Positions 33,143-43,544 of a stretch of 64,000 bases of DNA are shown one piece after another. Below the pieces are notes generated by a model that was given only the letters and a program-made list of their open reading frames with translations, searched no databases and was not told where the DNA came from. Position numbers and translations under genes: made by a program. Source of the DNA: Anthopleura xanthogrammica. Lineage: Eukaryota; Cnidaria; Anthozoa; Actiniaria; Actiniidae. Where the stretch lies: contig OZ025206.1 of NCBI GenBank assembly GCA_964019055.1, positions 25,664,906 through 25,728,905 of the forward strand. The letters run 5' to 3'. The number at the start of each line of letters is the position of its first letter. The first letter of the stretch is position 1.

Positions 33143-34237
33143 CGGTTGTTTATTGCCCTAAATGCTGTGCAAATAATATCACGCCATAATTTTTGTGCTA
33201 ATAGGTTATGTGACTAAACCATCCTTAAATAGAAAGAGCAACTATCTATAATTTAGTAAGAAAGCAGAGTTTCAGTTTGTAATGTAGAAATAAGAATATA
33301 TTAATGTCCACAGCAGATTGTGGATTTAAAAAATCTATTATTTTTGATCTGGATTTTGGGTTTTGCTTGTTACATGTACATAGTTTGGATCAGCTAAATG
33401 CAACACAATATTATATACCTTGAAGCACTTTAATTAAGTTACTTTGAGGTTTATTTTTGCCTTTCGACTACCAAACTTTAGATGAAATTGGGGTAGGATC
33501 ATATCACAGTAGCACCAGCAAAAATTTTGAAAAAAATACTACTCTTCTCAGTTGAGCTTTGAATGACTAAAGTTTTGTCATAAAGTTTTAACGTCTAGCT
33601 CTCAATGTTTCTAAGGGCAACCGCCAAGACAGACCATGAGAATGATTGCTTCTGATTGTATAAATTGGCTGAATTGGTTTTGCTGCTTAAATATTTCAAT
33701 CCGTGTACTTTAAGCATGTATCCTGTGTGAGAACAGCAACAGCTAAAGTCACAAAATTGCTAATCTTTTTGTATTGACTTAATTATTAATCATTTAAGTA
33801 AATTATCTAGTATACATTGTAACTTTAAAATATAGTCAATTTGTAGAGTAAAGTTACTACTGTAGTAACTGTTGTAGTTTCCTCCCTCTGAAATTACTGG
33901 ACAGTAACCTTCGCTCACCCAGAATTCCAAACTGGAATTGACAGGTCGGAAACCCATCCACCTTTACATTTTTTTTTACATTTAATTCTGTAAATATCAT
34001 CATTGTAGTCTTTTATTTTATTAAACTGTTTGCAGAAATCACTGTACATTTGTATTATTTTCTTCTAAGATTTTGAACATTGATCAGTTTCATTTTATGC
34101 AAATTTACAATCACAATATTGACAAATAATGCTTTACATCTTCTTCAACCTAGTTAAAAAAGGGTTACATAGCAAAGTACAGAATATAAATATTAATAAA
34201 TCTGAAAATTTTTAAATGATAGATTCTTTTTCAAGAA
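33143..34237. other. Tail-to-tail space between gasdermin E and EFHB
   Basis: No gene. AATAAA at 34195-34200 on the plus strand could end gasdermin. TTTATT near 34014 is a minus-strand signal for EFHB. If both are used, the 3' UTRs would overlap; this is inferred only. Confidence 0.5.
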
Positions 34238-37200
34238 TCAGATAGCTTGGCTCTCCATGACTTTTGTTGCAGACAGCTCATCCATGACATTTCTGAAAGA
34301 TTCTACACTAACCTAGAATAGAAAGAAAAGTTTTTAAAGTTTACACCAATTTAGAAAATGCTTTTTGTGGCACTCAAAATTTCAAATACTAAAGTAAAGG
34401 TGCTCTTTCTATCGCTGGTTTTGATTTTAACTCATTCAAATAGAATTACTTGCGGCTGTCATTTTTGAAAAAGGTCTATTTGCAGACGTAATGACAAAGG
34501 CAGCACCTTCTCCTTAGTTATTTTAAGACCCTGAGTGTTGGTCTGGCCGGGACTCGAACCACAACCTCCTGCAGGCATGAAAGTCTGGTGCTCAACCAAC
34601 TGAGCCAACCAGGTGGCTTTTGGTGGTACTGCATGCTGTTGTACAAATTTACTGTGAAATTGCTTTATCATTTCCACTCATGCAAACACTGCTCTAAACT
34701 TGACTTTTTGTTATCATTTCTAAAAGGATGGAATTATCTAAATAATGAAATAGGTTAATAACAAAATAGATTTTCTCACCTGGCCTTGAGGGCCTTGTGT
34801 GGCTGCAGCCTCCCAAATTTTCTCAAAAGTTTCTGGATTCATTTCTACTCCAATACCATCAATAATTCTTCTCATCTAAACAATGGGTCAAATACAGACA
34901 AGGTATAAACAAAACTAAATACAGCACAGAATGATAAATTATACAGCTTTTTCAAAAAGGTTGGTGAAAGTTTTGTTGCATGTGGCATACCAAGTTTGAA
35001 ATGCAGTATGGGTGATGTGAATGCAATCAGTGAAAGGTCAATGTGGAATTTTCTAAAACTTTTTCTGCAGGTTTTTCCAGCATAATTTATGTTCTTGTGC
35101 ATGTGCTCACATTATTTTACATATAAATATGATACATTTCAAGCTTAGTAAGCAGCATGCAACATCCAACTGGCAACATGCAACAAAACGTTCACCAACC
35201 TTTTTTGGAAATAGTTCTAGTTTAGACTTGGGGTACTCCATAAGGAGCAAACGGCCCATGTGTTTGAGTAGACTAAGCAAATCATAATGCAGGATTTTTA
35301 ACTTATTGTCCACTAATTTGTGTGGCTGCTTTATGCATGGAAATGGGGAGAAGGGAATACAGTATTTGTAGATCCAATATTCCAGTACAATGCTCCAGTC
35401 TGCAAGTTGTGTACATACCTCAAATCGATCCCTTGGCTGAAAAAAGTCTTTTTCATAAACTCCATGGTTGCTGTATAGTGAAGGGTTGATCAATCCATAC
35501 GCTTCAGATTCATCTCCATAATTCTATAAGAGCAAAAAATGTATCCAGAGCCAGTTATCATCTATATGATATAGTATTGTGATTCTCCTATAAGTTTCAT
35601 CAGGAGAGAGCCGCCAATATAAACCCGTATTGTCGGCTCAGAATTTTCGCATGAGAACCGCAATACAAAACTTATTGCAATTTTGAGCCACCAATATGGG
35701 TTATATTGATGGTGTTGGAAGAAAATATATTGTGTTTGCCTTCATCGCTTCGCGACTACAGCCAATACAGAATATATTTACTCCCAACTAGCTGCCAATA
35801 TAAACCCGTATTGGCGGCTCAAAATCGCAATAAGTTATAATTTAATATTTAGATTAAGTCTGAGGCCAGTGTCATGCTCTGTGCTCACTTCCAGTGAGTT
35901 AGTGAGCTGTGACGTGATTGAAACTTGTCTGATATCCATTACATTTAAATTAATACTTACTGTTGTGTCGCCAACTCTTCTAGTTCTAGGTGCAGAAAGA
36001 TCAGATCTAATTGTTGGGATTCCATATGCTCTCCAGTCTGCAAATATTGAACAAAAAAAAGCTTACACCTATAATATCTACGTATAATGTATAATAATTA
36101 TTACACAACCCAGATGACTAGCTATAATTCCTTGTTTGGGATTTTGCCTTGTGTCAATCAAATTTTCAAAGGTCTGAGCTAGTAAATTTTTGATTGATGG
36201 TAGCCAAAAACCCTGAAGTCTTGGGCTGTGTTGGTAGCATAATTATGAAAATGGGTGTAAAAAAACTGAATTTTAATGCTAATGCAGACAGTGAGGCTGG
36301 AAAATAATTTGTCACATCATTGACCCCATTCCATGACTTATAATCCTGAAAGACAGACTGGTCAAAGTATAAATAACTCACTGTTTGTCTTGACTCCCCC
36401 AACAGTAGCATTTACAAGCATTGACGACTGCTTCCATCCACCAACAGCTTTGTCTATCTGGTTTGATAATGTTTTAGGACTTGCAACCTCTTCTTGTTGA
36501 GCTCCCTAATATAAAAAGAATGATTAGTATAAAAACTTAATGCTTGAATTGAAAACCACGAAATTTTTAACCTATCATCATGTTAACCTTATTTTGCTTT
36601 CATTGTATACAAAAGTTTTTCAAAATCATAAACTATTTGTGACTTAATCCAGGGTGACATAGGGTATCAATCACAAATCACGGACAAATTTTTCATGAAA
36701 AACAATTAATGACTAACCTTGATACAAGGATTTAGTGTTTAATACAAATTTAACGGATCACAGTCTTCAAAATAAGCAGATCACACATCACAGGGAGACT
36801 GAAATTCACGATTCACGGACGTACATTTTTGAATTTCACGAATCACAGTCCAAAAAAAGCCAAATCATGTGTCACGCGTAACCCCTGTGCCACCCTGTTG
36901 ATCATTACCTCTTTATCTGACAGAGATGTCCCACTACTTTTGCCACTAGGCATCTGGTCTTTCCAGTTTAGAAAGTTGGCAAACTCTGTATAATTGATTT
37001 GTCCATCTTTATCTGCATCACAGTAGGTAAGGAGTGACTTGAGAAGTTCATCTTCAACAGGCAGGTTAAATTCTGTGCAGATTTTGGCCAGTTCTTCAAG
37101 ACTGATCTTTCCTGATTTATCCTATATAATAATAGAAAAATCAAAAATGAATATTGAACTGAATAGATTTAATCTAGAGTGTTGTGGGGTTTCTTACCCC

Positions 37201-40200
37201 GGGGGGGGGGGTACTTAGGGTCGTTTCATATGGGGATGCTCCGCCCGGACTCTCGACCCCTTACCCTTTGATATACCAAATTTCAGCAAAAAAGTACCCC
37301 TTTTATACACTTTTTTTGCCTGAAAAGGTACCCCTTTCATATACTTTTGAAGAAAAGCTACCCCTTTTTATACCAAAATTCGCAAATTCCCACCCCTTTT
37401 CTATACCTGTGGCCTGAAAAACGTACCCCTTTCAGGTGGAGCATCCCCGTATAGTCAATTATAGGGAGTACCCCCCCCCCCCCCGGGTTTCTTACATTCT
37501 AAAAACATTTTGCAGTCAATTTTGTTTTTAGAAAAAGTTAACTCAATAAGTTTGAAGCAGAAAATGAAACACCAGTGAAGCTACATGTACAGTTACCACA
37601 AAAAGGGAGGGGATCACAGACTTTAGCTTCCCAACTATTTGTCATTAGAAAAAACCTACTAATGGTCTATCACCAATCGAGCCCAGTGATTGGCTGAGCT
37701 ACTAGGGGTCTATTAGTGATAGACCTCTAGTAGCGAAAAGCGCCGGTTTTGAAAACCAAAAAAAATATATTTAAAGCAAAATCCAAAACTTTTTGCATCC
37801 TTTTATTGGACTGATTAGTAGGTTTTTACTAAAACAATTAGACCTCTCGCCCTCATGGCCTACGAGTCAATAGCCCATTCGGCCTTCGGCCTCATGGGCT
37901 ATCGACTCGTAGACCATTCGGGCTCAAGGACTAATTGTTAAATATCCACCAAATTTGCAAATAATTTTTCCCCTTCTCTTTCAGTCTGATGGGAAAGTTT
38001 GCTATCAAAAGTACAATGTTGTTAGGGGCAACAGCATAAGGTTATAACATTAACAGCAATCTCTTCACTCATAACTTGTCAGGAAGGGGGGAAGGACTGC
38101 TACGCAGGCTAACCCAGTCACAACTGGAATATTTGATATCTTTTAAACTAATCCATCTTCATCAAGGAAGCTTTACCTTGTCATAATGTTCAAATGCAGC
38201 TTGTAGACTGTCAAAGTTATGGTAATTAGCTTTCTTCAGGTGTTGTCGTATTGCTGCTATCACACCCCTCTCGGCTTCCTTGCCTCTGAGGTATTTAGAT
38301 GGCATTCGCATATGGATAAGGTCTCCTGCTCCATACTCATCAGGCTTGACCAAAACCCCAAACACATGGTCAGGTCCTATTTTAAGAGTGTCTTTTATAG
38401 GGTCATGCACCTGGCCAAGCTGAGGCTGTGTCCTTTCTCTGAAGTCATCCACTCTCTTTGATACAACCTTAGTGCACTTTTCCCTTCAAAATCATAGCAA
38501 GTAGATAACAATTTCAGTATTTAGCTGAGCATGAATCTTCAATGTTGTCAGGCGGATCCAGAAATTGGCAAGGGGAGTGCCCAAAAAGAAAAAAAGTTAC
38601 AATATAGTGACATCATCAATGATGTTTATCTGACTTATTTAATTTGTACTAAGATTTATTTGGAATTATTATCATCATCATCATCGTCATTATTTATATT
38701 ATTATTCAATACATTATGGGTCAAGAGAGTGCAATGAATAAAATTTTTGCTTGCAGGGGGTTTCAATATCCAAAATATGCACAAAACTGGAAGTCACCAA
38801 ATTTTAGGCTGAGAAATAATTTAATTAGGATGACTTTCTTAGCTTTAGGACCCTGAAGTACAATGTGCAAGATCAACTTACTGTTGTGTTTCATGAAGCC
38901 ACTTTAAACTCTTTTTCACATGAATACCATCGTTGTTATGGGGTGTGCCAACTCCAAATTTGCTATCTTTTGGAACTCTACTCCAGTCATATTTCCTGTC
39001 ATAGCTTTCACCTAAATAAAAAATTGATTTCAATTAATTCTTATTTTGTAATATCAACAAAAAAAATAATAAACTTTCTTTTTCCAAAAAGAACTACAGC
39101 TCTATCAATTAATGGATGTGAGCCTTGTATAGTGGAATTTACAGCTCTTATAGAGAAGCTAGCAATCCATAGGTTAATTTCCCAAATTTCACTGCCATTC
39201 TTATTTGAGAAGAGACAATCCATGCAATCATTTTATGCAAAACGTGATACTTAATAAATAATAATATTAATTCAAGTTGTATACTTACCGACATCATAGT
39301 CATGATGGCTGAATTTGTAGAGCTCTTTTCCTTCTAGTGATTCAGTCACAACTTGATTAGCTGTTTTATCTGGGTTAACCATTTCTCCTGCTGTACCATC
39401 TTTTAAAAAACAAATGCAACGAAAATCTGAGTAATCTTTCTGCAAGGATCAAGGGGGCCCAAAACCTGTTTTCAGAACAGCAACCAAAAAAAAATGGCCA
39501 ACTAAAAAAATGGCAAACCAAAATAACGACCAGCCAAAAAAATGGCAAACCAAAAAAAGGGCCAATACAATGAAGAAGAGGGGCCCAGGCCTCCTGGCTA
39601 CACCCCTGAGGCTTAAGATTCATGACACCCAGAGGCCTAATATCAGTAATTTGCACATTCTTCCACACAAATAAAGCCTACAGCGCTAGCCCCCGCCCCT
39701 TTGGGCTGCTATGCAGGCTACAGAGATGTGTTTGATAGCCTTCATGATCAACAGATCGGGGATTTCATAAAGAAAGTAGTACGTGCCCTCATCCCATCAG
39801 ACCAATGGAAATTGATTTATCCATCTGCATACTAGATAAATCATATAGGAGAAGTATGAATTTTGGAAACTATACGAAAAGGACAGCGACTACACTGTAG
39901 TGTATAACCAAATGCTTTCAATCAAAAAAGCAATTTTGGCAGCTTTAAAAGCATCAATCAACCTGGGCTCATCCTCAGGAGCCCTGCAGGGGTAAGATTC
40001 TGTCACTCATTTCTCACTACCAGTAGAAGTATTTCTTCTGGTAGTGAGCGATGTGTGACAGAATTTTACCGGTTCTGGCGGATTACTTTTTCTTACCTTT
40101 TATAGTTTTTACACCATAGCAATCTTCATTCAGTTTTGCTCCTTCAGGTAAATTTTTTAACTGATCGTGGCACTCTCCTGGAAAAACAGAACATGGTATT

Positions 40201-42027
40201 AACAAGACTTTTGCAGTTCTAGATCCTGAGGTTACAGGTTATCCAGCTTTTTATTCTACATGTATCTTCATTCTGATAGAACATCAGGATGATCCCTGAC
40301 TATAATAATAATTGTAGTATTTAGTATTTTCAGGTATACAACTCCTTTGTCCTTTTCACAAAAGAGACTATAACTTTACATAATCAATGCTAAAAAAATG
40401 TACCATACCTATAGGTGCATTCTTATTACTGGCATAAATTGCTTCCTTTTTGTCAAGCATCCTTTGAGAAAAAAGTGTTGTTTTATTTGGATTGACCAGG
40501 TCTCCAGCCTGAAGAAAAAATTAGTATTGTAATTTTTATTGATTGATCTGGAACATAAATAGAATCACACTTAACTCACCCAAAGAGATGGTTTCGTACT
40601 GACACCATGGCTTATTTGTGCGGCAATGTTTGGGTCATCAGCTCGTCCATAAAATATTCTTTCTACCCCTTCTCTTGGTCGTGTAAAAGCTTGGAACTTC
40701 TTGACATTGTTTGAATATTCATTCTAAAATAAAAATTTAGTATATCAATGGTTTAGCAAGTCGAAATGTTGAAATTACGGACAACTTAACGGTGCAGCAA
40801 ATTTTCATGCAACATTGCATGTGATGTCATAAAAACTAGATTACACCATGTGATCACCTGTTTGACATTGATCGTTCATGATGTTGTTAACATCGTGAGA
40901 TTTTCGCTGTGCCTGATATTGCAAAAGTAGAATTTTTTCTGCTTTTTTACAAAATCGCATGCCACAATGCACAGGTGATCACAAATCGCAATCTCTAATT
41001 TTTGCATGAAATGTTGCATGAAAAAGCACATTGTGTGTCCAAACTTAAGGGATGACACATGGTCTGAAATGAGAATGCATTACACCTAAGATGAATTGAT
41101 ATATTGCAATGAGGCTAAAGTATAAAATTTTATGATTTGTAGGGATACATGTTACAGTGCTTCCCAGTCATGTGTGCTAATTTGTACAATTTGAGGTTGC
41201 AACAAACCTGGAAGTAGGTTTTGGTGGACATCAATCAATGCATTTCTATGACATAAGGCATTCGCCCTTGAAAGCTTTGTGTTTTCTGGCAAAATGCTGT
41301 AGAAACACTTTAATTGACACCCACCAAAACCTTATTTTGTTGCAACAGAAAATTGTGTGATTGAGAAAAGCTGTAAATTAAATGAATAATTAATACAATT
41401 CTTACCCCTTCATGTATCTGTAAACATTCCCGAGTTGTGTGTCCTGTGATAGCAAATAACTTCCCAGCCTGAAAATGAGCGAAAATTATATAAGCTTAAA
41501 ATATTGAAGTTATTTCTTTGTTCAACTATCATTTTATTAGTCATAAAATATTTTTGTTTTCTCACAGCAGGTAAAAGTAAAGAAAAATGAGCCTTTATCA
41601 ATGTAAAACTGGTTCTACCTTGAGTCCTGTATAAAACGTAAATTATTGAATAAGAAGGAATTGTATGTGGAAGCTAATTTACTAGTACAAAAAGACAATT
41701 AAGACAGCTGGCCATTTACTAAATAATTTTACAAGGACTCAAAATATACGCTCATTATTAAGAGTTCCTTTGCACAAAAAAAGACTTCTTTTGCCAAAAA
41801 AAATTATCGTATAAGCTTACATCATATCAAATGAGGAATAAAATGAGAATTTTTTAGCTCCGAAGCTTTCGAAACAAATGCACGTTTTATCGTCTTATCA
41901 GTCACTAAACTTAAGCTTTATAAGCTTACATGTAAAAACCAACTCACAAATTTGAAAATTCTTTTTCTTTACTTACAGCTTGGATATCTCTGTTTCGGTC
42001 AATGAATCTTCCTTCATTGCTTAGCAT
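34238..42027 (-). CDS. EFHB: EF-hand domain-containing family member B (EFHB/CFAP21)
   Basis: Fourteen phase-consistent exons on the minus strand encode 558 residues: 42027-41977, 41468-41406, 40723-40580, 40508-40409, 40177-40097, 39399-39289, 39011-38882, 38483-38177, 37121-36909, 36505-36382, 36037-35961, 35523-35419, 34875-34780, 34312-34238. The human protein is longer (about 830) because of an N-terminal extension missing here. Conserved blocks include VSKRVDDFRERTQ, EYGAGDLIHMRMPSKYLRGK, YGIPTIRSDLSAPR and NYGDESEAYGL. Two canonical EF-hand loops lie at about 328-339 (split by the exon 8/9 junction) and 364-375, with all acidic ligands present. EFHB/CFAP21 is a microtubule inner protein of ciliary doublets, also linked to calcium-entry control. 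It fits the genome of a ciliated animal. No damage was seen. Confidence 0.96.
34485..34620 (-). mobile_element. Truncated tRNA-derived SINE, minus strand
   Basis: On the minus strand it reads GGTTGGCTCAGTTGGTTGAG (A box), then GTGGTTCGAGTCCC (B box) and ACACTCAGGGTCTTAAAATA. This is the same family as 13587-14007, cut after about 135 bp. It lies in EFHB intron 13. Confidence 0.8.
35600..35835. repeat. Element with repeated CCAATATAAACCCGTATTGG words
   Basis: GAGCCGCCAATATAAACCCG at the left and CCCGTATTGGCGGCTCA at the right are inverted. The palindromic phrase CCAATATAAACCCGTATTG occurs at both ends, and CCAATATGGGTTATATTG lies in the middle. It lies in EFHB intron 11. Confidence 0.6.
37197..37486. 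mobile_element. Poly-G/poly-C-ended element with 8-bp target duplication, copy C
   Basis: It opens CCCCGGGG plus a G run and GTACTTAGGG, and closes GGGAGTACC plus a C run. GTTTCTTA flanks both sides (37189-37196, 37487-37494). Subterminal GGGGATGCTCC and GGAGCATCCCC are inverted. The interior repeats TACCCCTTT(TAT)AC about six times. It lies in EFHB intron 8. Confidence 0.85.
37645..37941 (+). repeat. Dispersed repeat, copy 2 (EFHB intron 8)
   Basis: It matches 30090-30353 almost throughout. A short extra duplication near the right (CTACGAGTCAATAGCCCATT then ATCGACTCGTAGACCATT) accounts for the greater length. It is in the same orientation as copy 1, 7.5 kb away. Confidence 0.85.
39437..39610. 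repeat. Small repeat with AAAAAAATGGC words
   Basis: Four or five copies of CCAAAAAAATGGCAAA lie between GGGGGCCCAAAACC and GGGGCCCAGGCC. Two GGGCCC palindromes mark the ends. It lies in EFHB intron 5, and the open frame across it is not coding. Confidence 0.5.
41185..41348. repeat. Foldback element with TTGCAAC ends
   Basis: GGTTGCAACAAACCTGG...TAGGTTTTGGTGG at the left is complementary to CCACCAAAACCTTATTTTG..TTGCAAC at the right. It is about 160 bp, in EFHB intron 2. Confidence 0.65.
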
Positions 42028-42332
42028 TTTAAGGCCTTGGGTTCAATAATTTCTTTGAACAATGTTCTCTTGAATACAATTTTTTCTCCGGAAGATAGTG
42101 ATCAACAAGAAGCCAGGTGGCAAAATTATCGTGTAGTCCTGAAGTAAAACACCACGCACCCCCGCTGAATAGATCTAAAATGGTATTCTGAAGTTTTATA
42201 GATGATGAAGTCCTTTGAAGAAGCAGTAAGAACGCCAAGAAGGAGCGCTGCCAAACGAGTATCTTTGTTCAGGACGTCCAAGCTAGTAAATAAACTTTGC
42301 TGGGTTGCCACGTTATTTGAGTCAAGCGTTTC

Positions 42333-42400
42333 GTAACCTAGCAACAAGTTTGCTGGAACGAAGCTATCCTATCGCTTCCGGTCTCTCGATTACACTTCCG
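42333..42400 (-). promoter_or_regulatory. Candidate EFHB promoter motifs: weak X-box and ETS sites
   Basis: On the minus strand GTTGCTAGGTTAC (42345-42333) resembles an RFX X-box, with mismatches in the right half-site. TTCCGG ETS cores occur near 42375 and 42394. RFX factors commonly drive cilium genes, so the position upstream of EFHB is suggestive, but the match is imperfect. Confidence 0.3.
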
Positions 42401-42979
42401 GTGATCCGATTACCAGATACTACATTTTTTTGAGATATAAACAAATTTATATTTCATCACTTTTGATTTATCTACAAAACATTTATATTTATTTTTTTAA
42501 ACTATACTCCCTCTAGTTTCTAACGGCAAAGAAATTATATATTCAGGAATGACAGGAATCATATTCCATGTGCTAGTGTGGGTTCCCTCTATGTGGTTTT
42601 ATTTCCCGCCACCATCAAATATTCACGTATTTACTACATTTTTCAGTATTTTGATATTTTCTTTTGACCCTTTTAAAGACTTTTCGTATTTTACGTCTTT
42701 GTATTGTGCTTTCTAAAAGAAAGATGTCCCAGATGATTCTAACCGGAACGACCGAACAACCGCTTTTGATTGGGCTATGCGATTTTCCCGCCCTTCAGCA
42801 CCACCCGCGTCCGCGCGCGCACACAGCTACAAACACATACTGTAGTATCATCTCTTTCGATTCCTCACCTTCGGCAAAGATGGCAAACAAATATTTTTCG
42901 TGGTAGTTGTGCTTTATTCTTTTATGCTTTCACTATCCAAACCTTTCCTTATTTAAATTTGGAGCAAAACAAATTACAA

Positions 42980-43025
42980 ATGAGGACAAATGTGTTCTTT
43001 TACGCTGCCTTGCTGCTGTGCCAAG
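42980..43025 (+). other. Possible orphan first exon encoding a signal peptide
   Basis: ATG opens a 15-codon stretch (MRTNVFFYAALLLCQ) shaped like a secretory signal start. It ends exactly at a good donor, CCAAG|GTAAG, in phase 1. The phase is compatible with the aldo/keto reductase exon 2, but that join would lose the active-site Asp and Tyr. It may be an alternative first exon, part of an unseen gene, or chance. Confidence 0.25.
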
Positions 43026-43544
43026 GTAAGACTACTAGTAAATTTTAAACTATTTGTCGACTTGAGCATAGTTAGTAGAGGGTCCCCTCTACTAACTATG
43101 ACTTGAGCAAACTGTGGTGTGAATGGTATTTTCCCTATTACTTAGTTTACGAAGCTTAATTAATTTTAGGAGATGGTAAACACGTTCATGGGAAAGGCTG
43201 TGCTTTAATACTTGTCTATTTTACTGCGATTCTCAATAATTCTGCAAACTCAGCTCAGACGTCAATCAAATCAAAATTCTAACGCGCAACTACTGCATCG
43301 CAGTAAGATTATATTATGACTTTTATCCTGTGTTTGCTGTTTAATTAAAAACTATTGAGAAGCAGCTAAGCTATATATTTCATTTACCGAAAGTAAGCAC
43401 TTCGCATCTCCCCCTGGTTCCTCCCCCTCGGGAAAATCTTTTTTGTCGGGAGATTGGTACTAGCTATTGTGATCATTCGATCCCTGGCCATAAACAAAAC
43501 ACTGTCTTAGAGGGATGCGTTAGTTGGAGATCCAAGCTAGTAAA

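Larger units (their letters stand above)
42028..43544. other. Divergent spacer between EFHB and the aldo/keto reductase
   Basis: About 1.5 kb separates the two start codons. The EFHB-proximal part holds two ETS-like ACTTCCGG/GCTTCCGG sites. The middle holds a possible short secretory-signal exon (42980-43025). A perfect hairpin (CATAGTTAGTAGAGGG and complement) lies near 43068-43100. Nothing else was recognised. Confidence 0.55.

Noticed and set aside
39375..39668. A 97-codon frame rich in Trp/Phe
   Set aside because: It is produced by the repeated AAAAAAATGGC words of a small repeat, read on the minus strand.
42664..43048. Frames of 80-92 codons between EFHB and the reductase
   Set aside because: They overlap each other and show no coding bias or family match; only the 15-codon signal-like piece ending at a donor was kept as a weak candidate.
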